This document shows, piece by piece, positions 1-7,816 of a DNA stretch of 23,517 nucleotides. The stretch's first letter is position 1. Every line of letters starts with the position of its first letter. A model generated the notes under the pieces. It did not search any database, was not told where the DNA came from, and was given only the letters and a program-made list of their open reading frames with translations. Both the position numbers and the translations under genes were made by a program. Source of the stretch: a virus; IMG/VR virus record IMGVR_UViG_3300025818_000197, positions 1 through 23,517 of that record, one strand, 5' to 3'.

Positions 1-1
1 C

Positions 2-2056
2 TTCAAAGCTAGGGATGAAAAAATATCTACTGTCGATGAGGCAGGTGGTGACTTAACTCGCTTAGGTATTACCTTTGGTGAGGACGTAGGAACTATGTTA
101 AACAGTCAAAGGATGCGTAGAGGCGATACACCTTTGATGGAGTTTGGTGGTAATCTTGCTGTAAACGACAGTCCCATAGTAGCTATGGCTGACCAGTTTG
201 GAACTGAAGCTTTTGGCTATGCTAATCGTGCAGCTACACAAAATGCTATAGATGGTTGGAACAAACTAGCTGCTAGAAACGAAGGTCTAATAACTAACTG
301 GGATGATCTGAAGAACTTAGATCCCATGACTAGGTTTATGAGAGCAGAAGTAACTAAGACAGGTAAGTTCAACGATATAGCAGCGCAACTAAGAGAACAG
401 CAAGCTATCATTAAACGTAGGTTGAACCAGCCAACTCCTTTAAGTACATCTTGGGAAACCTTTACTACTGCAGCAACAGAGGCTGTCTTTAGTATAACAA
501 ACCGTAAGATAGACTTTTCTAAGATTGGTGTAACTTCTGACCCTTCATCTCAGCTACTAAAGGTAGGGTTCTACTCTAAGTTTGGTTTCTTTAATCCTGA
601 TCAAGCTTTTTTACAAGGTATGCACGCATCTACTATAGCTGCTATATCTCCTAGAGCAGGTACTAAAGCTATGGGTATGGCTATGCCTATGATGATTATA
701 GCCCAACTACCTGATAGTGCTACGAGAGCTACTGCTATCAGAAGATTTGCTAGAATGTCAGGTATGACAGAAGATGAGCTACGAACTCTTGTGCAGTACA
801 TAGATGAGAGTGGACGTAATATCATTGACAATCAGGTCATAGAACTACAGGCTCCTCAGAAGTTTGGTGTCGCAAGTAACCTAAGTCAGAAAGCTCAAGG
901 ATACGTTGGTGACTTCTTAGACAAGTCCACATTCTTCTTTAGAGAGGGTGAGAGATACGGACGTTTAACTGGTATAATTACAGCTTTCTTAGAACACAGA
1001 GCTAAAAGACCAGACATTGACCCCTTGTCACCAGACGGTAAAGCTTGGATCACTAACAGAGAACAAAGTCTAACCTTTAGAATGACTTCAGCTTCTAGAA
1101 GTTTTGCTCAAAGTGGACCTATGAGAGTTCCTACACAATGGTTAACCTTTACTCTTAGAGCTATGGAGAACATAGTAGTAGGTAGAGAGTTTACTAGAGG
1201 TGAAAGATTTAGAATGGCTCTTATCCTTGGACCTGCTTGGGGTCTGACAGGAATAGGTATGGGTAAATCGACAGGGTATATAGTAGAAAAACTAGGCTAT
1301 AATCCATCAGAACCTGAAGCTTTAGAAAAGTTTAACCAATTAAAGTACGGTTTCTTTGATCAGTTACTTGGTTGGGGTTTTGGTACTGAGACTGCTTATG
1401 CTGAACGTGCAGCACCCCTTGGTCAGGTAAAAGATACACTAAGAAAACTAAAAGAAGAACCTCTAATGACTACTCTTCTTGGTCCTTCAGGCGAAATCTT
1501 TGGTGACATGAAGAGTGCTGTAACAAACGCTATTATGTCAATGCTAGGTGGTAGACCTGAATCAGTAAGAGAGGACTTGACATCTCTTGTACGTAACCTA
1601 TCAACTGTTGACAAGTACGTAAAGATAACAGAACTGATAGACACAGGTAACTACAAAGGTAGAACAAGAAAACAAGTAGTAAGCGGTTTGGATAAGGGTG
1701 ACGCAGCAGCAGTTTTATTTGGTGCTACACCTGCACCAGTGCAAAACTACTATGATGTTCAAGAAATTATTTACGATAAAAACGATGTAGTTAAAAAACT
1801 TACCTCAAGGCTTGAACAAAAGGCTCGTTTAGCTACTGACCTATTGACAAACGGTGATGAGAGTGATATACTTAGAGGTAATAAACTGTGGGTAGAAATT
1901 TCAGAAGAGTTATGGTCTTCTAATTTGTCTTACGAATTAAAAACTTCTATACAAGACAGACTTGTTAATGTAAACGCAATTCCAAATTGGTTTAGAAATG
2001 CTCAAAGGTTGGATTTAGGACCAGATGCAGCACTTCTAGGTCAACAACTATACTAA
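2..2056 (+). CDS. Large virion protein, probably internal/ejection protein (C-terminal part, 5'-truncated)
   Basis: The frame is open to the left edge of the window. The ATG at 95 is internal, because codons before it (FKARDEKISTVDEAGG...) read through without a stop, so the true start lies outside. About 685 residues are visible. There is no catalytic motif I recognise. The sequence is helix-rich, with Met/Ala-rich stretches around the middle (GTKAMGMAMPMMIIAQL) and a Gly-rich segment (GPAWGLTGIGMGKSTGY), as in long phage proteins that are injected with DNA. It is followed after 9 nt by another long protein and then a lysin, the usual end of a podovirus structural operon. The internal-virion role is inferred from size, composition and position, not from a recognised domain. 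A promoter-like sequence lies inside it at 1844-1872. Confidence 0.6.
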   Translation, partial: FKARDEKISTVDEAGGDLTRLGITFGEDVGTMLNSQRMRRGDTPLMEFGGNLAVNDSPIVAMADQFGTEAFGYANRAATQNAIDGWNKLAARNEGLITNWDDLKNLDPMTRFMRAEVTKTGKFNDIAAQLREQQAIIKRRLNQPTPLSTSWETFTTAATEAVFSITNRKIDFSKIGVTSDPSSQLLKVGFYSKFGFFNPDQAFLQGMHASTIAAISPRAGTKAMGMAMPMMIIAQLPDSATRATAIRRFARMSGMTEDELRTLVQYIDESGRNIIDNQVIELQAPQKFGVASNLSQKAQGYVGDFLDKSTFFFREGERYGRLTGIITAFLEHRAKRPDIDPLSPDGKAWITNREQSLTFRMTSASRSFAQSGPMRVPTQWLTFTLRAMENIVVGREFTRGERFRMALILGPAWGLTGIGMGKSTGYIVEKLGYNPSEPEALEKFNQLKYGFFDQLLGWGFGTETAYAERAAPLGQVKDTLRKLKEEPLMTTLLGPSGEIFGDMKSAVTNAIMSMLGGRPESVREDLTSLVRNLSTVDKYVKITELIDTGNYKGRTRKQVVSGLDKGDAAAVLFGATPAPVQNYYDVQEIIYDKNDVVKKLTSRLEQKARLATDLLTNGDESDILRGNKLWVEISEELWSSNLSYELKTSIQDRLVNVNAIPNWFRNAQRLDLGPDAALLGQQLY
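1844..1872 (+). promoter_or_regulatory. Candidate internal sigma70 promoter
   Basis: TTGACA (1844-1849), a 17-nt spacer and TATACT (1867-1872), with TGA immediately before the -10 box, which matches an extended -10. It lies inside the upstream virion gene, about 190 nt before the next start codon. Eleven of twelve box positions match consensus. It may be coincidental because it sits in coding sequence. Confidence 0.35.
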
Positions 2057-2065
2057 GGATTTATA

Positions 2066-4081
2066 ATGGCTGACACGTATGATGTAGATATAGGTGATGC
2101 TGGAGCAGACTATGCAAGGGGCATAGCTTACCCTAGCAACTCAGAGCTAAGTGTTGCTGCTCAAGGTATAAACGCTGTAAGTAAAGGTGTTTTTAGTGTA
2201 CTAGGAAGTATGCAATCATCAAGCAAACCTACAGACACTTCTATAAACAGAGAATTGTACAAGGGTTTTGTTTCAGATATAGAAGCTTTGAGAGGACAAA
2301 CAGGTTTAGGTCTTAGGTCTGGTGTAACTTCTGCTTTATCTAAGTGGACTGGGCAAGGTCTAAAGGTAAATGAAGAAGTTTCAAAATATGTCAAAATTAC
2401 AACTGGTATTGACTTAGACTACTTGAATGCAAACCCTGAACAAGAGATGCTAAATAAAGTATCTGCACAGTTAGCTGAAAATCCTGCCTACCCTCTTCTA
2501 GCTAAAGATAATTTAATTGCTAGTGGCAACGAAAATCCATCTGAGCAACAGGTGCTTGTTGAAGCTGCACGTATGATAGCTGAACAAGAAGCTGCAGCCT
2601 TACTGATATCCAACGCAAACACTTTATCTGCTGCTGAATACACTAAACAAGAACCATTCTGGATAAATACTCTTGACAGAACAAGAGAACTTGGTGTAAA
2701 AGCTTTAGCTATAGAATTAGCTGGCGGCAATGCAGGTGCTGAAACTATAGAAAGATTCAGGGCAAATGTTTTCTTGCTTGAGCAAAACTACATACAACCT
2801 AGAGGTGTCTCTGATGACGAGTTTAAAGAGGTAAGAAAAAGAATTGATGGTCTAAAAGAAATGGTAGACTTTATCAGTAACTATGACACAAGAGTTTTAG
2901 AAAAGTTAAGAACTGATACTCTAAACAACGTGGACTTAGCTATAGTAAAACAACTTCAAGCATCAGACCTCGATCCTACTATGCAAAGAGCTATACTAGG
3001 AAACTTAGACAAACTTACTGAAGTCTTGTTAGCTAAAAAACACAACGAAGTTTTAGGTTTTATTCAAAATATTCCTTTAGAAAATATCAACTACGAAAAC
3101 ATTGAGATACCTCTTGAAGGAATAGACAATCTTTTAAATCTAACTTCAGATCCAAATGCTGAGGTAACTTCTAGTGCTCTAGACAAAGAGGATCAGATAT
3201 ACTCAGAAGTAGAAATAGAAAAAGCAACTGAGTTAAACAACAGAACTAGGGGTAAGAAAACAGTACAGTCTTTGATTGACTACTCTCTTACATTTGAGGT
3301 TCTTGCTTTAGAACCAAAAGCTTTAGAAGAAGACGAGAACGCTAGAAAACTATTCTTGAAAGGCATAGGTAGAACATCACTGCTAATGTCCAAATCATCT
3401 GACTTTATAGACAGTCAAATGTTTAACCCTACGACTGGTCTCTTCAGCAATAAAACTTTTGATTTACTAGAGAAAGTAAAAGTGTACGATCCATCAGGCT
3501 ACGAACTAGCTGTAGCACAGTTGAAGAACGTACTACAAAAGCAATCTCAAGTATTCCAAACACAGACATCAGGTGAACTTCAGTCATCGTTCTTTAACAT
3601 GACTGCATTAGGAAAGGTTGAGTACGATTTAGAACGTAGACTAGATACTGGTCAAATAAGAATGGACAAACGAATCTTACCTTTACTCAACAACTATGCT
3701 ACTATACACTACAATGGTAATGTCACAGAGATGATAGCTGACAGTGGTAAAAGGTTGTCAACTCTTGAAAGAAACCAGCTAGATACTCTAGGTTTTAAAA
3801 TACGTAATGCTTACCAAGACTACAGACAAATCGAAGCAGCTTCTAAGATGTACAAACAGTATGTCAAGAACATGGAAAGACTTGGTATGGATACAACCAT
3901 GATAGAGCAAACTATGATTCAAGGGGTAAACGTCAAGGATGCTGGATCTTTTGGAAGTTTACAGAACCCATATCCAATCCAATGGTCAAACGAAACGGAC
4001 ACAGACGAGATACTCTTTATGTCTCTAGAAAAGGGTGATCACTACATTGACATCAACGGTGATGTAAGAAGAAAGCAGTAA
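2066..4081 (+). CDS. Large virion protein of unknown fold (probable internal virion protein)
   Basis: This is a 671-residue protein with an AAGGA ribosome site upstream of its ATG. It is mostly polar and helical, with many Asn, Glu and Leu residues, and has no Cys-rich, transmembrane or nuclease motif that I can see. It is sandwiched between another large virion protein and a GH19 lysin, and its stop overlaps the next start (TAATG), indicating translational coupling. By position it corresponds to the internal core or ejection proteins of podoviruses. I do not recognise the family, and a tail-associated structural role is equally possible. Confidence 0.55.
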   Translation: MADTYDVDIGDAGADYARGIAYPSNSELSVAAQGINAVSKGVFSVLGSMQSSSKPTDTSINRELYKGFVSDIEALRGQTGLGLRSGVTSALSKWTGQGLKVNEEVSKYVKITTGIDLDYLNANPEQEMLNKVSAQLAENPAYPLLAKDNLIASGNENPSEQQVLVEAARMIAEQEAAALLISNANTLSAAEYTKQEPFWINTLDRTRELGVKALAIELAGGNAGAETIERFRANVFLLEQNYIQPRGVSDDEFKEVRKRIDGLKEMVDFISNYDTRVLEKLRTDTLNNVDLAIVKQLQASDLDPTMQRAILGNLDKLTEVLLAKKHNEVLGFIQNIPLENINYENIEIPLEGIDNLLNLTSDPNAEVTSSALDKEDQIYSEVEIEKATELNNRTRGKKTVQSLIDYSLTFEVLALEPKALEEDENARKLFLKGIGRTSLLMSKSSDFIDSQMFNPTTGLFSNKTFDLLEKVKVYDPSGYELAVAQLKNVLQKQSQVFQTQTSGELQSSFFNMTALGKVEYDLERRLDTGQIRMDKRILPLLNNYATIHYNGNVTEMIADSGKRLSTLERNQLDTLGFKIRNAYQDYRQIEAASKMYKQYVKNMERLGMDTTMIEQTMIQGVNVKDAGSFGSLQNPYPIQWSNETDTDEILFMSLEKGDHYIDINGDVRRKQ

Positions 4082-5220
4082 TGGTTAATATATCTGTATC
4101 AGGTGGAACGCTAGTATTTCCTAAAGAAGTTCCACAAGCTCAACAAAACAACCCAAATAAACTAGAAGATCACGTATCTACTAAAGGTTCCTTTGTGACT
4201 ATAATTCAGAAAGGGTTAGAAAATCTTGAACAAGAAAGAACTCTTACAAAAACCCCAGTATCAGAAAATCCTGAAAGACAATTCTATCAATCAACTGTTC
4301 CTATGGATCAAAGGGTCACTGAGCCTGAAGCTGTTGGTGTTCCTGATCCCTCTGTTGTTACTATGGAACCAGCCGATAAAAAAGTAGACATACCTCAAGC
4401 TCCTGAGGTTACTAAGAGAGAGCTACTACCTCAAGGTATAAGACCAGAATCTGATATTGAAGCAGGAATACAACAAGATAATGTTATAGATTGGAAAATG
4501 GTTCCTTTTAATAATGAACTAGGTAAAGTAATTAATAGTGAATTAAGAAATCAAACGCTTTCTCAAAGTTTAGAAACTGTCTTTGGATCGGATAGAGCTT
4601 CAGCTATAGACGCTACAATACAGGCTGAAAGTGGTGGAGAACTGATAGAAGAAAGTTTTAATTACACAAGGGCAAGTGCTAAAGCTACCTTTAACTCTAA
4701 ATATCACGCAGCAATAGACAATGTGTTTGACAACAATGCTGACCCAAACAACTCAGATAGATTGACACAAGCAGGTCAAGTCGCATTAGCTAACGCAGTT
4801 TACGGTGGTAGAATGGAAAACTCTGAGGATGAAGGGTATACCTACAGAGGCAGAGGTTACATTCAGATTTCTGGAAAATCAAATTACAGAAGAATAGGTG
4901 AAATAATAGGAGAAGATTTAGTAAGCAACCCTGACCTTCTTCTTGATCCTGAGATAGCAAGAAAAGCTACTATCGCTTATTTCTATTTGAAGAAAGAAGA
5001 TAGCCCTGCTACAAATATTTTTAGTAATTTAAATGCAACTAAACTAAGTAAAATAATAGGTCATGCTACTGATACAGCAGATGAAAGATGGAGAAGTTCT
5101 GGTCTTCCTGAGAGTGTTGCTACGCTGTACGAAATAGACAGCTCTTTGAGACCAAAAGTAAGGGCTGGAAGAAGAGATTACAGAACAGCTTCAGTAGGAG
5201 AAGAAGGTAGAAACAGATGA
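4081..5220 (+). CDS. GH19-type peptidoglycan hydrolase (endolysin or virion lysin)
   Basis: This 379-residue protein has a C-terminal lysozyme/chitinase-like GH19 domain at about residues 155-350. The family hallmarks are visible: ATIQAESGG, with the likely catalytic Glu183; ESFNYTRASAKATF, matching the family's ENLNYS element; LANAVYGGRMEN; and YRGRGYIQISGKSNY at 255-269. About 150 residues of Pro/Gln/Glu-rich sequence precede the domain, much longer than in a minimal endolysin, and there is no signal peptide. The long N-terminal tail and the position directly after two large virion proteins leave open whether it is a virion-borne entry lysin or the lysis endolysin. A 4-nt overlap couples it to a spanin-like lipoprotein, which favours lysis. 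Confidence 0.85.
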   Translation: MVNISVSGGTLVFPKEVPQAQQNNPNKLEDHVSTKGSFVTIIQKGLENLEQERTLTKTPVSENPERQFYQSTVPMDQRVTEPEAVGVPDPSVVTMEPADKKVDIPQAPEVTKRELLPQGIRPESDIEAGIQQDNVIDWKMVPFNNELGKVINSELRNQTLSQSLETVFGSDRASAIDATIQAESGGELIEESFNYTRASAKATFNSKYHAAIDNVFDNNADPNNSDRLTQAGQVALANAVYGGRMENSEDEGYTYRGRGYIQISGKSNYRRIGEIIGEDLVSNPDLLLDPEIARKATIAYFYLKKEDSPATNIFSNLNATKLSKIIGHATDTADERWRSSGLPESVATLYEIDSSLRPKVRAGRRDYRTASVGEEGRNR

Positions 5221-5588
5221 GACTAATACTAGCACTAACACTCGTACTATTTCTAGGTGGTTGTCTATCACCCCTAGCATTCATGAGCAGCTTCGGTGGT
5301 GGAGGTGGTGGTGATGGTACATCTGTCAACGCCAACACACAGATAGGTAAAGAGAACAACCAGTCAGCTATTGACCAGAGTAGAGACATATCAGGTGAGA
5401 ACGTAAACGTCAATCAGTCAGAGGGTGCATTCAGTATTGATGGTGACGCAGGTAACGTCAAGGTTCTGAACCAAGACATACCCATGTGGATGATACTACT
5501 AGCTGTACTAGGCTGGATGCTACCGTCACCAATAGAAATCTGGAGAGGTTTCTTAAAAACTATAACACTAGGAAGATACCGTGGCTAG
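5217..5588 (+). CDS. Small lipoprotein with C-terminal membrane segment, candidate u-spanin
   Basis: This 123-residue protein starts with a signal sequence and lipobox (MRLILALTLVLFLGGC), so Cys16 would be the lipidated residue. A Gly-rich stretch and about 70 polar, probably beta-rich residues follow. A hydrophobic segment at about residues 87-104 (IPMWMILLAVLGWMLP) and a basic tail ending KTITLGRYRG complete the protein. Outer-membrane lipidation plus a C-terminal inner-membrane helix is the architecture of unimolecular spanins such as T1 gp11, which fuse inner and outer membranes in the last step of lysis. The ATGA overlap with the lysin gene supports a lysis role. The call rests on topology and context, not on sequence similarity. 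Confidence 0.6.
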   Translation: MRLILALTLVLFLGGCLSPLAFMSSFGGGGGGDGTSVNANTQIGKENNQSAIDQSRDISGENVNVNQSEGAFSIDGDAGNVKVLNQDIPMWMILLAVLGWMLPSPIEIWRGFLKTITLGRYRG

Positions 5589-5829
5589 GACACCTATAGA
5601 CAAATCAAAGATGAAGTGTAACAGACCTAAGCGTCAGGTATCTGGCGGTAAGAAGTTTGTTGTCAAGGCTTGTAAAGGCGGTAAAGAAAAGATCATCAGG
5701 TTTGGTGACGCAAACATGACAATCAAAAAGTCAAACCCTAAACGTAGAAAATCATTTCGTGCAAGACATAAGTGTTCAACTGCAAAGGACAAGTTTTCAG
5801 CACGTTACTGGTCATGTAAGAAGTGGTAG
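5581..5829 (+). CDS. Small basic Cys-containing phage protein, function unknown
   Basis: This 82-residue, strongly basic protein uses a GTG start preceded by AGGAAG at 5-nt spacing and overlaps the end of the lipoprotein gene by 8 nt. Visible elements are KFVVKACKGGKEKIIRFGD near the middle and a C-terminal part with RRKSFRARHKC, SARYWSC and KKW. This arrangement recurs in a family of small proteins found in many tailed phages, which I know only as uncharacterised. Four Cys residues and the high charge are compatible with nucleic-acid or metal binding, but neither is shown. Confidence 0.65.
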   Translation: MARTPIDKSKMKCNRPKRQVSGGKKFVVKACKGGKEKIIRFGDANMTIKKSNPKRRKSFRARHKCSTAKDKFSARYWSCKKW

Positions 5830-5834
5830 ATAAA

Positions 5835-6224
5835 ATGGAGAACATGAAACTTCCTATAGCCCTTGTGATGGCTATGGCTGTACAGCTTGCTGGTGGCGTT
5901 TGGTGGGTCAGTCAACAGGCAGCTACAATCACATCACTGGAGGACACAGTAAGTCAGCTTGGTAGTCGTATGGCTATCGAAGATACTGTCAACACCAAGA
6001 GGGATGTAGAAGAAAACAAAAAGAATATAAACGAATTAGTAGGCATCATGGCTGAGATGGAATCAGATTTATATGATGAAACTGATGAACTATGGGATGA
6101 GATAGACAGCATAAGTCTAAGCATCATGCGTATAGTTGACTTACAACAAAGGGTAGCCCTATTAGAAAGGACACTAGAGTTCATCAATCGTGATCACAAA
6201 GATATGTTTGATCCTAGAGGCTAG
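5835..6224 (+). CDS. Membrane-anchored coiled-coil protein (Rz-like topology)
   Basis: The frame opens at a GTG at 5823 inside the preceding gene. I place the start at the ATG at 5835 (MENMKLPIALVM), though the ATG at 5844 is also possible. The protein is about 129 residues, with one N-terminal membrane helix (LPIALVMAMAVQLAGGVWWV) followed by a long heptad-rich helix: SLEDTVSQL, then VEENKKNINELVGIMAEM, then LQQRVALLERTLEFI. A single N-terminal anchor with a coiled coil outside the membrane is the topology of inner-membrane spanins such as lambda Rz. Because it lies two genes after a lysin and a spanin-like lipoprotein, a lysis-cassette role is plausible but unproven. Confidence 0.6.
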   Translation: MENMKLPIALVMAMAVQLAGGVWWVSQQAATITSLEDTVSQLGSRMAIEDTVNTKRDVEENKKNINELVGIMAEMESDLYDETDELWDEIDSISLSIMRIVDLQQRVALLERTLEFINRDHKDMFDPRG

Positions 6225-6226
6225 TT

Positions 6227-6673
6227 ATGATTGATCCACTCAGCGCATTGGCAATGGTCAAGGGTGGCATCTCCGCAGGTAGAACAATAGCATCAATGTC
6301 CAAGGAACTAGCAGGTTTCTTTGACAGTGTAGATGACGCAAAAAAAGCACACGAAAAGAAAAAACTAAGCCCCTTTAGTAGCTCAAATGAAGAAGCTTTA
6401 GACACCTTCATGAAACGCCAACAGGCGAAACAGGCTGAAGAAGAATTGAGAGAGTTCATTGTTAACAACCTTGGCTATTCTGCTTATCAGGAACTTCTCA
6501 AACTTCGCAGAGAAGTTGCACAAGAAAGAAAAGAAGCAGAAAGACAAGCAAGATTAGAAGCTGAACGAATGAAAGAGAACGCTGAGATGGCGTTCATTGC
6601 TGTAGTGATATTCTTATTGGTATGTGGTGGGGCGTTAGGTTTACTAGTCGCTATGGGTTGGGTAGATTTATAA
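6227..6673 (+). CDS. Membrane protein with charged helix and C-terminal anchor
   Basis: This 148-residue protein starts MIDPLSALAMVKGGISAG, with a short amphipathic or hydrophobic N-terminus. A highly charged Lys/Glu/Arg helix follows at about residues 60-118 (KLRREVAQERKEAERQ and similar), and a clear C-terminal membrane segment (MAFIAVVIFLLVCGGALGLLVAM) ends the protein. I recognise this pattern from marine phage genomes, where it is uncharacterised and sits near lysis genes. The stop overlaps the next ATG by one base (TAATG), so translation is probably coupled. A holin accessory or membrane scaffold role is a guess. Confidence 0.6.
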   Translation: MIDPLSALAMVKGGISAGRTIASMSKELAGFFDSVDDAKKAHEKKKLSPFSSSNEEALDTFMKRQQAKQAEEELREFIVNNLGYSAYQELLKLRREVAQERKEAERQARLEAERMKENAEMAFIAVVIFLLVCGGALGLLVAMGWVDL

Positions 6674-6975
6674 TGGTAGAAGAGTACGACTTAGATAAAA
6701 ACGGTAAACTAGATGCCGAAGAGCGTCAGCTTTACTTAGAAGATAGACGTAGAAAAATTGAAGATGACGATGCCAAGCGTGATGCCCAGCGCAACATGAC
6801 TTGGTTTGCTCTATCTGGTATGGTATTGTACCCTTTGGGTATCTTTCTTTGTACCATAATTGGTCAAGAGACTGCAGCAATGTTGATAGCTGACATAGCT
6901 AACATCTACGTTGTATCTGTATCAGCACTTGTTGGAGCGTACTTTGGGTTTACTGCAATGGGAAATAAAAAATAG
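6673..6975 (+). CDS. Two-helix membrane protein with an EF-hand-like loop (holin candidate)
   Basis: The ATG at 6673 is chosen because it overlaps the preceding stop; the longer frame from 6622 runs inside the upstream gene. The product has 100 residues. Near its N-terminus, DLDKNGKLDAEE fits the 12-residue EF-hand calcium loop at every ligand position (Asp1, Asp3, Asn5, Gly6, Asp9, Glu12). A charged helix follows (YLEDRRRKIEDDDAKR), then two membrane segments (TWFALSGMVLYPLGIFL and VVSVSALVGAYFGFTAM) and a basic end. The small size, two membrane helices and position next to the lysin and spanin genes make a holin plausible. Calcium binding is inferred from the motif only. Confidence 0.6.
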   Translation: MVEEYDLDKNGKLDAEERQLYLEDRRRKIEDDDAKRDAQRNMTWFALSGMVLYPLGIFLCTIIGQETAAMLIADIANIYVVSVSALVGAYFGFTAMGNKK

Positions 6976-6987
6976 TAGAGGTAAATA

Positions 6988-7158
6988 ATGGCAAGTCCAA
7001 AACCAAACAATCCTGCTCTTTGGTCAAGAGCAAAACAAGCAGCAAGAAAGAAATTTAAAGTATACCCTAGTGCCTACGCAAATGCTTGGGCTTCCAAATG
7101 GTACAAGTCTAAGGGTGGTACATGGTCAGGTAAAGACAACAGAGTAAAGAAAGCGTAG
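6988..7158 (+). CDS. Very small basic protein (56 aa), function unknown
   Basis: ATG at 6988 with AGAGG 6 nt upstream; stop at 7156-7158. The product is Lys/Trp-rich: MASPKPNNPALWSRAKQAA, then KFKVYPSAYANAWASKWYK and a basic end. The PSAYAN...WYK pattern is typical of small uncharacterised proteins common in marine phages and cyanophages. Spacing of 2 nt to the next gene and a good ribosome site support a real gene. Confidence 0.65.
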   Translation: MASPKPNNPALWSRAKQAARKKFKVYPSAYANAWASKWYKSKGGTWSGKDNRVKKA

Positions 7159-7160
7159 AC

Positions 7161-7394
7161 ATGGCTAAGGGTGGCTTAGGTAAGTGGTTTGCTGAGGATT
7201 GGCGTGATGTTAAGACTGGCAAGAAGTGTGGGCGTAAGAGTGCAAAGGGAAGCAAGCGTCCGTATCCAGCCTGTCGCCCGAAGTCGGTGGCAGGAAGAAT
7301 CTCCAAGAAGGAAGCTGCCAAAAAAACAGGACCGAAGAGAGTATCTTGGTCCACAACAGCATCAGGAAAGAAAAGAAAGAAGAAGGGAGCCTAA
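7161..7394 (+). CDS. Small Lys-rich protein (DUF5872-like), function unknown
   Basis: This 77-residue, extremely basic protein begins MAKGGLGKWFAEDWRDV and contains GKKCGRKSAKGSKRPYPACR, a pattern I associate with a small family seen in marine phages and labelled DUF5872 in some annotations; the label is from memory. Two Cys residues flank the basic stretch, and the C-terminus is Lys-rich (SGKKRKKKG). It is the last gene of the rightward operon. An intrinsic terminator overlaps its stop codon. A nucleic-acid-binding or DNA-condensing role would fit the charge but is not shown. Confidence 0.65.
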   Translation: MAKGGLGKWFAEDWRDVKTGKKCGRKSAKGSKRPYPACRPKSVAGRISKKEAAKKTGPKRVSWSTTASGKKRKKKGA

Positions 7395-7410
7395 GTAGCT
7401 CCCCTTTTTT
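7385..7410 (+). terminator. Intrinsic terminator of the rightward late operon
   Basis: The stem GGGAGC (7385-7390) pairs with GCTCCC (7398-7403) around a 7-nt loop, followed by CTTTTTT. It lies between convergent transcription units and overlaps the end of the last rightward gene. No T-run follows the stem in the leftward direction, so it is directional. Confidence 0.85.
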
Positions 7411-7594
7411 ATACCTTAGCACCCCACCTATGACAGTGAGAATCCATGACCATCCACCCTTGTGCTCTGATCTGATCCTTACCATCCTCTAAAGATACAA
7501 GGCATTCTTTTTCTGTGTTAAAAACTCTAGGTGTTCCAAAGCTTCTACAGTCTGTTGCTCCTACATTACACGCTAGAATTATAGCAGTAAACAT
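7409..7594 (-). CDS. Small Cys-containing protein, possibly exported
   Basis: This 61-residue protein has a short hydrophobic N-terminus (MFTAIILACNVG) and four Cys residues, with the body pattern CRSFGTPRVFNTEKECLVSL and a Cys near the end (DSHCHRWG). The length and spaced Cys residues suggest a small disulfide-bonded domain outside the cytoplasm or a membrane-tethered peptide. It is the last gene of the leftward unit, directly after the DUF3310 gene. A second gene with similar architecture is at 17370-17543. Function unknown. Confidence 0.55.
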   Translation of the reverse strand: MFTAIILACNVGATDCRSFGTPRVFNTEKECLVSLEDGKDQIRAQGWMVMDSHCHRWGAKV

Positions 7595-7816
7595 TTAGTT
7601 TCCTTCCATTTCCTGAATCAATCTAGATAAGTACCAATCAGCTTTCTTCAGGTCTTCTAATGGTTTGCCCTTGTATCTATACCTATGTAAGTATTTCTTA
7701 CAGTTACCTTCTAGGTATCCCATGAACATCATAGTGTCCATGTTGTCCTTCATATAATCAATACACTCTATCTCGCCATCACCATAGTGTGGTGGCTTAT
7801 TTACTACATCTTCCAT
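7595..7816 (-). CDS. DUF3310 protein, related to T7 gp1.7-type nucleotide kinase
   Basis: This 73-residue protein matches the DUF3310 pattern throughout: NKPPHYGDGEIECIDYM, then GYLEGNCKKYLHRYRYKGK and a C-terminal DLKKADWYLSRLI. The family includes the C-terminal part of T7 gp1.7, which has been described as an unusual nucleotide kinase lacking a P-loop. In this window it lies beside the ribonucleotide reductase and MazG-like genes, so a role in nucleotide-pool handling is consistent. It is a minimal version of the domain with no extra sequence; activity is inferred from the family only. Confidence 0.8.
   Translation of the reverse strand: MEDVVNKPPHYGDGEIECIDYMKDNMDTMMFMGYLEGNCKKYLHRYRYKGKPLEDLKKADWYLSRLIQEMEGN

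Noticed and set aside
5120-5413. A 97-codon leftward frame opposite the lysin and lipoprotein genes
   Set aside because: Its Pro/Ser runs are the complement of the Gly-rich stretch in the lipoprotein, and it has no ribosome site.
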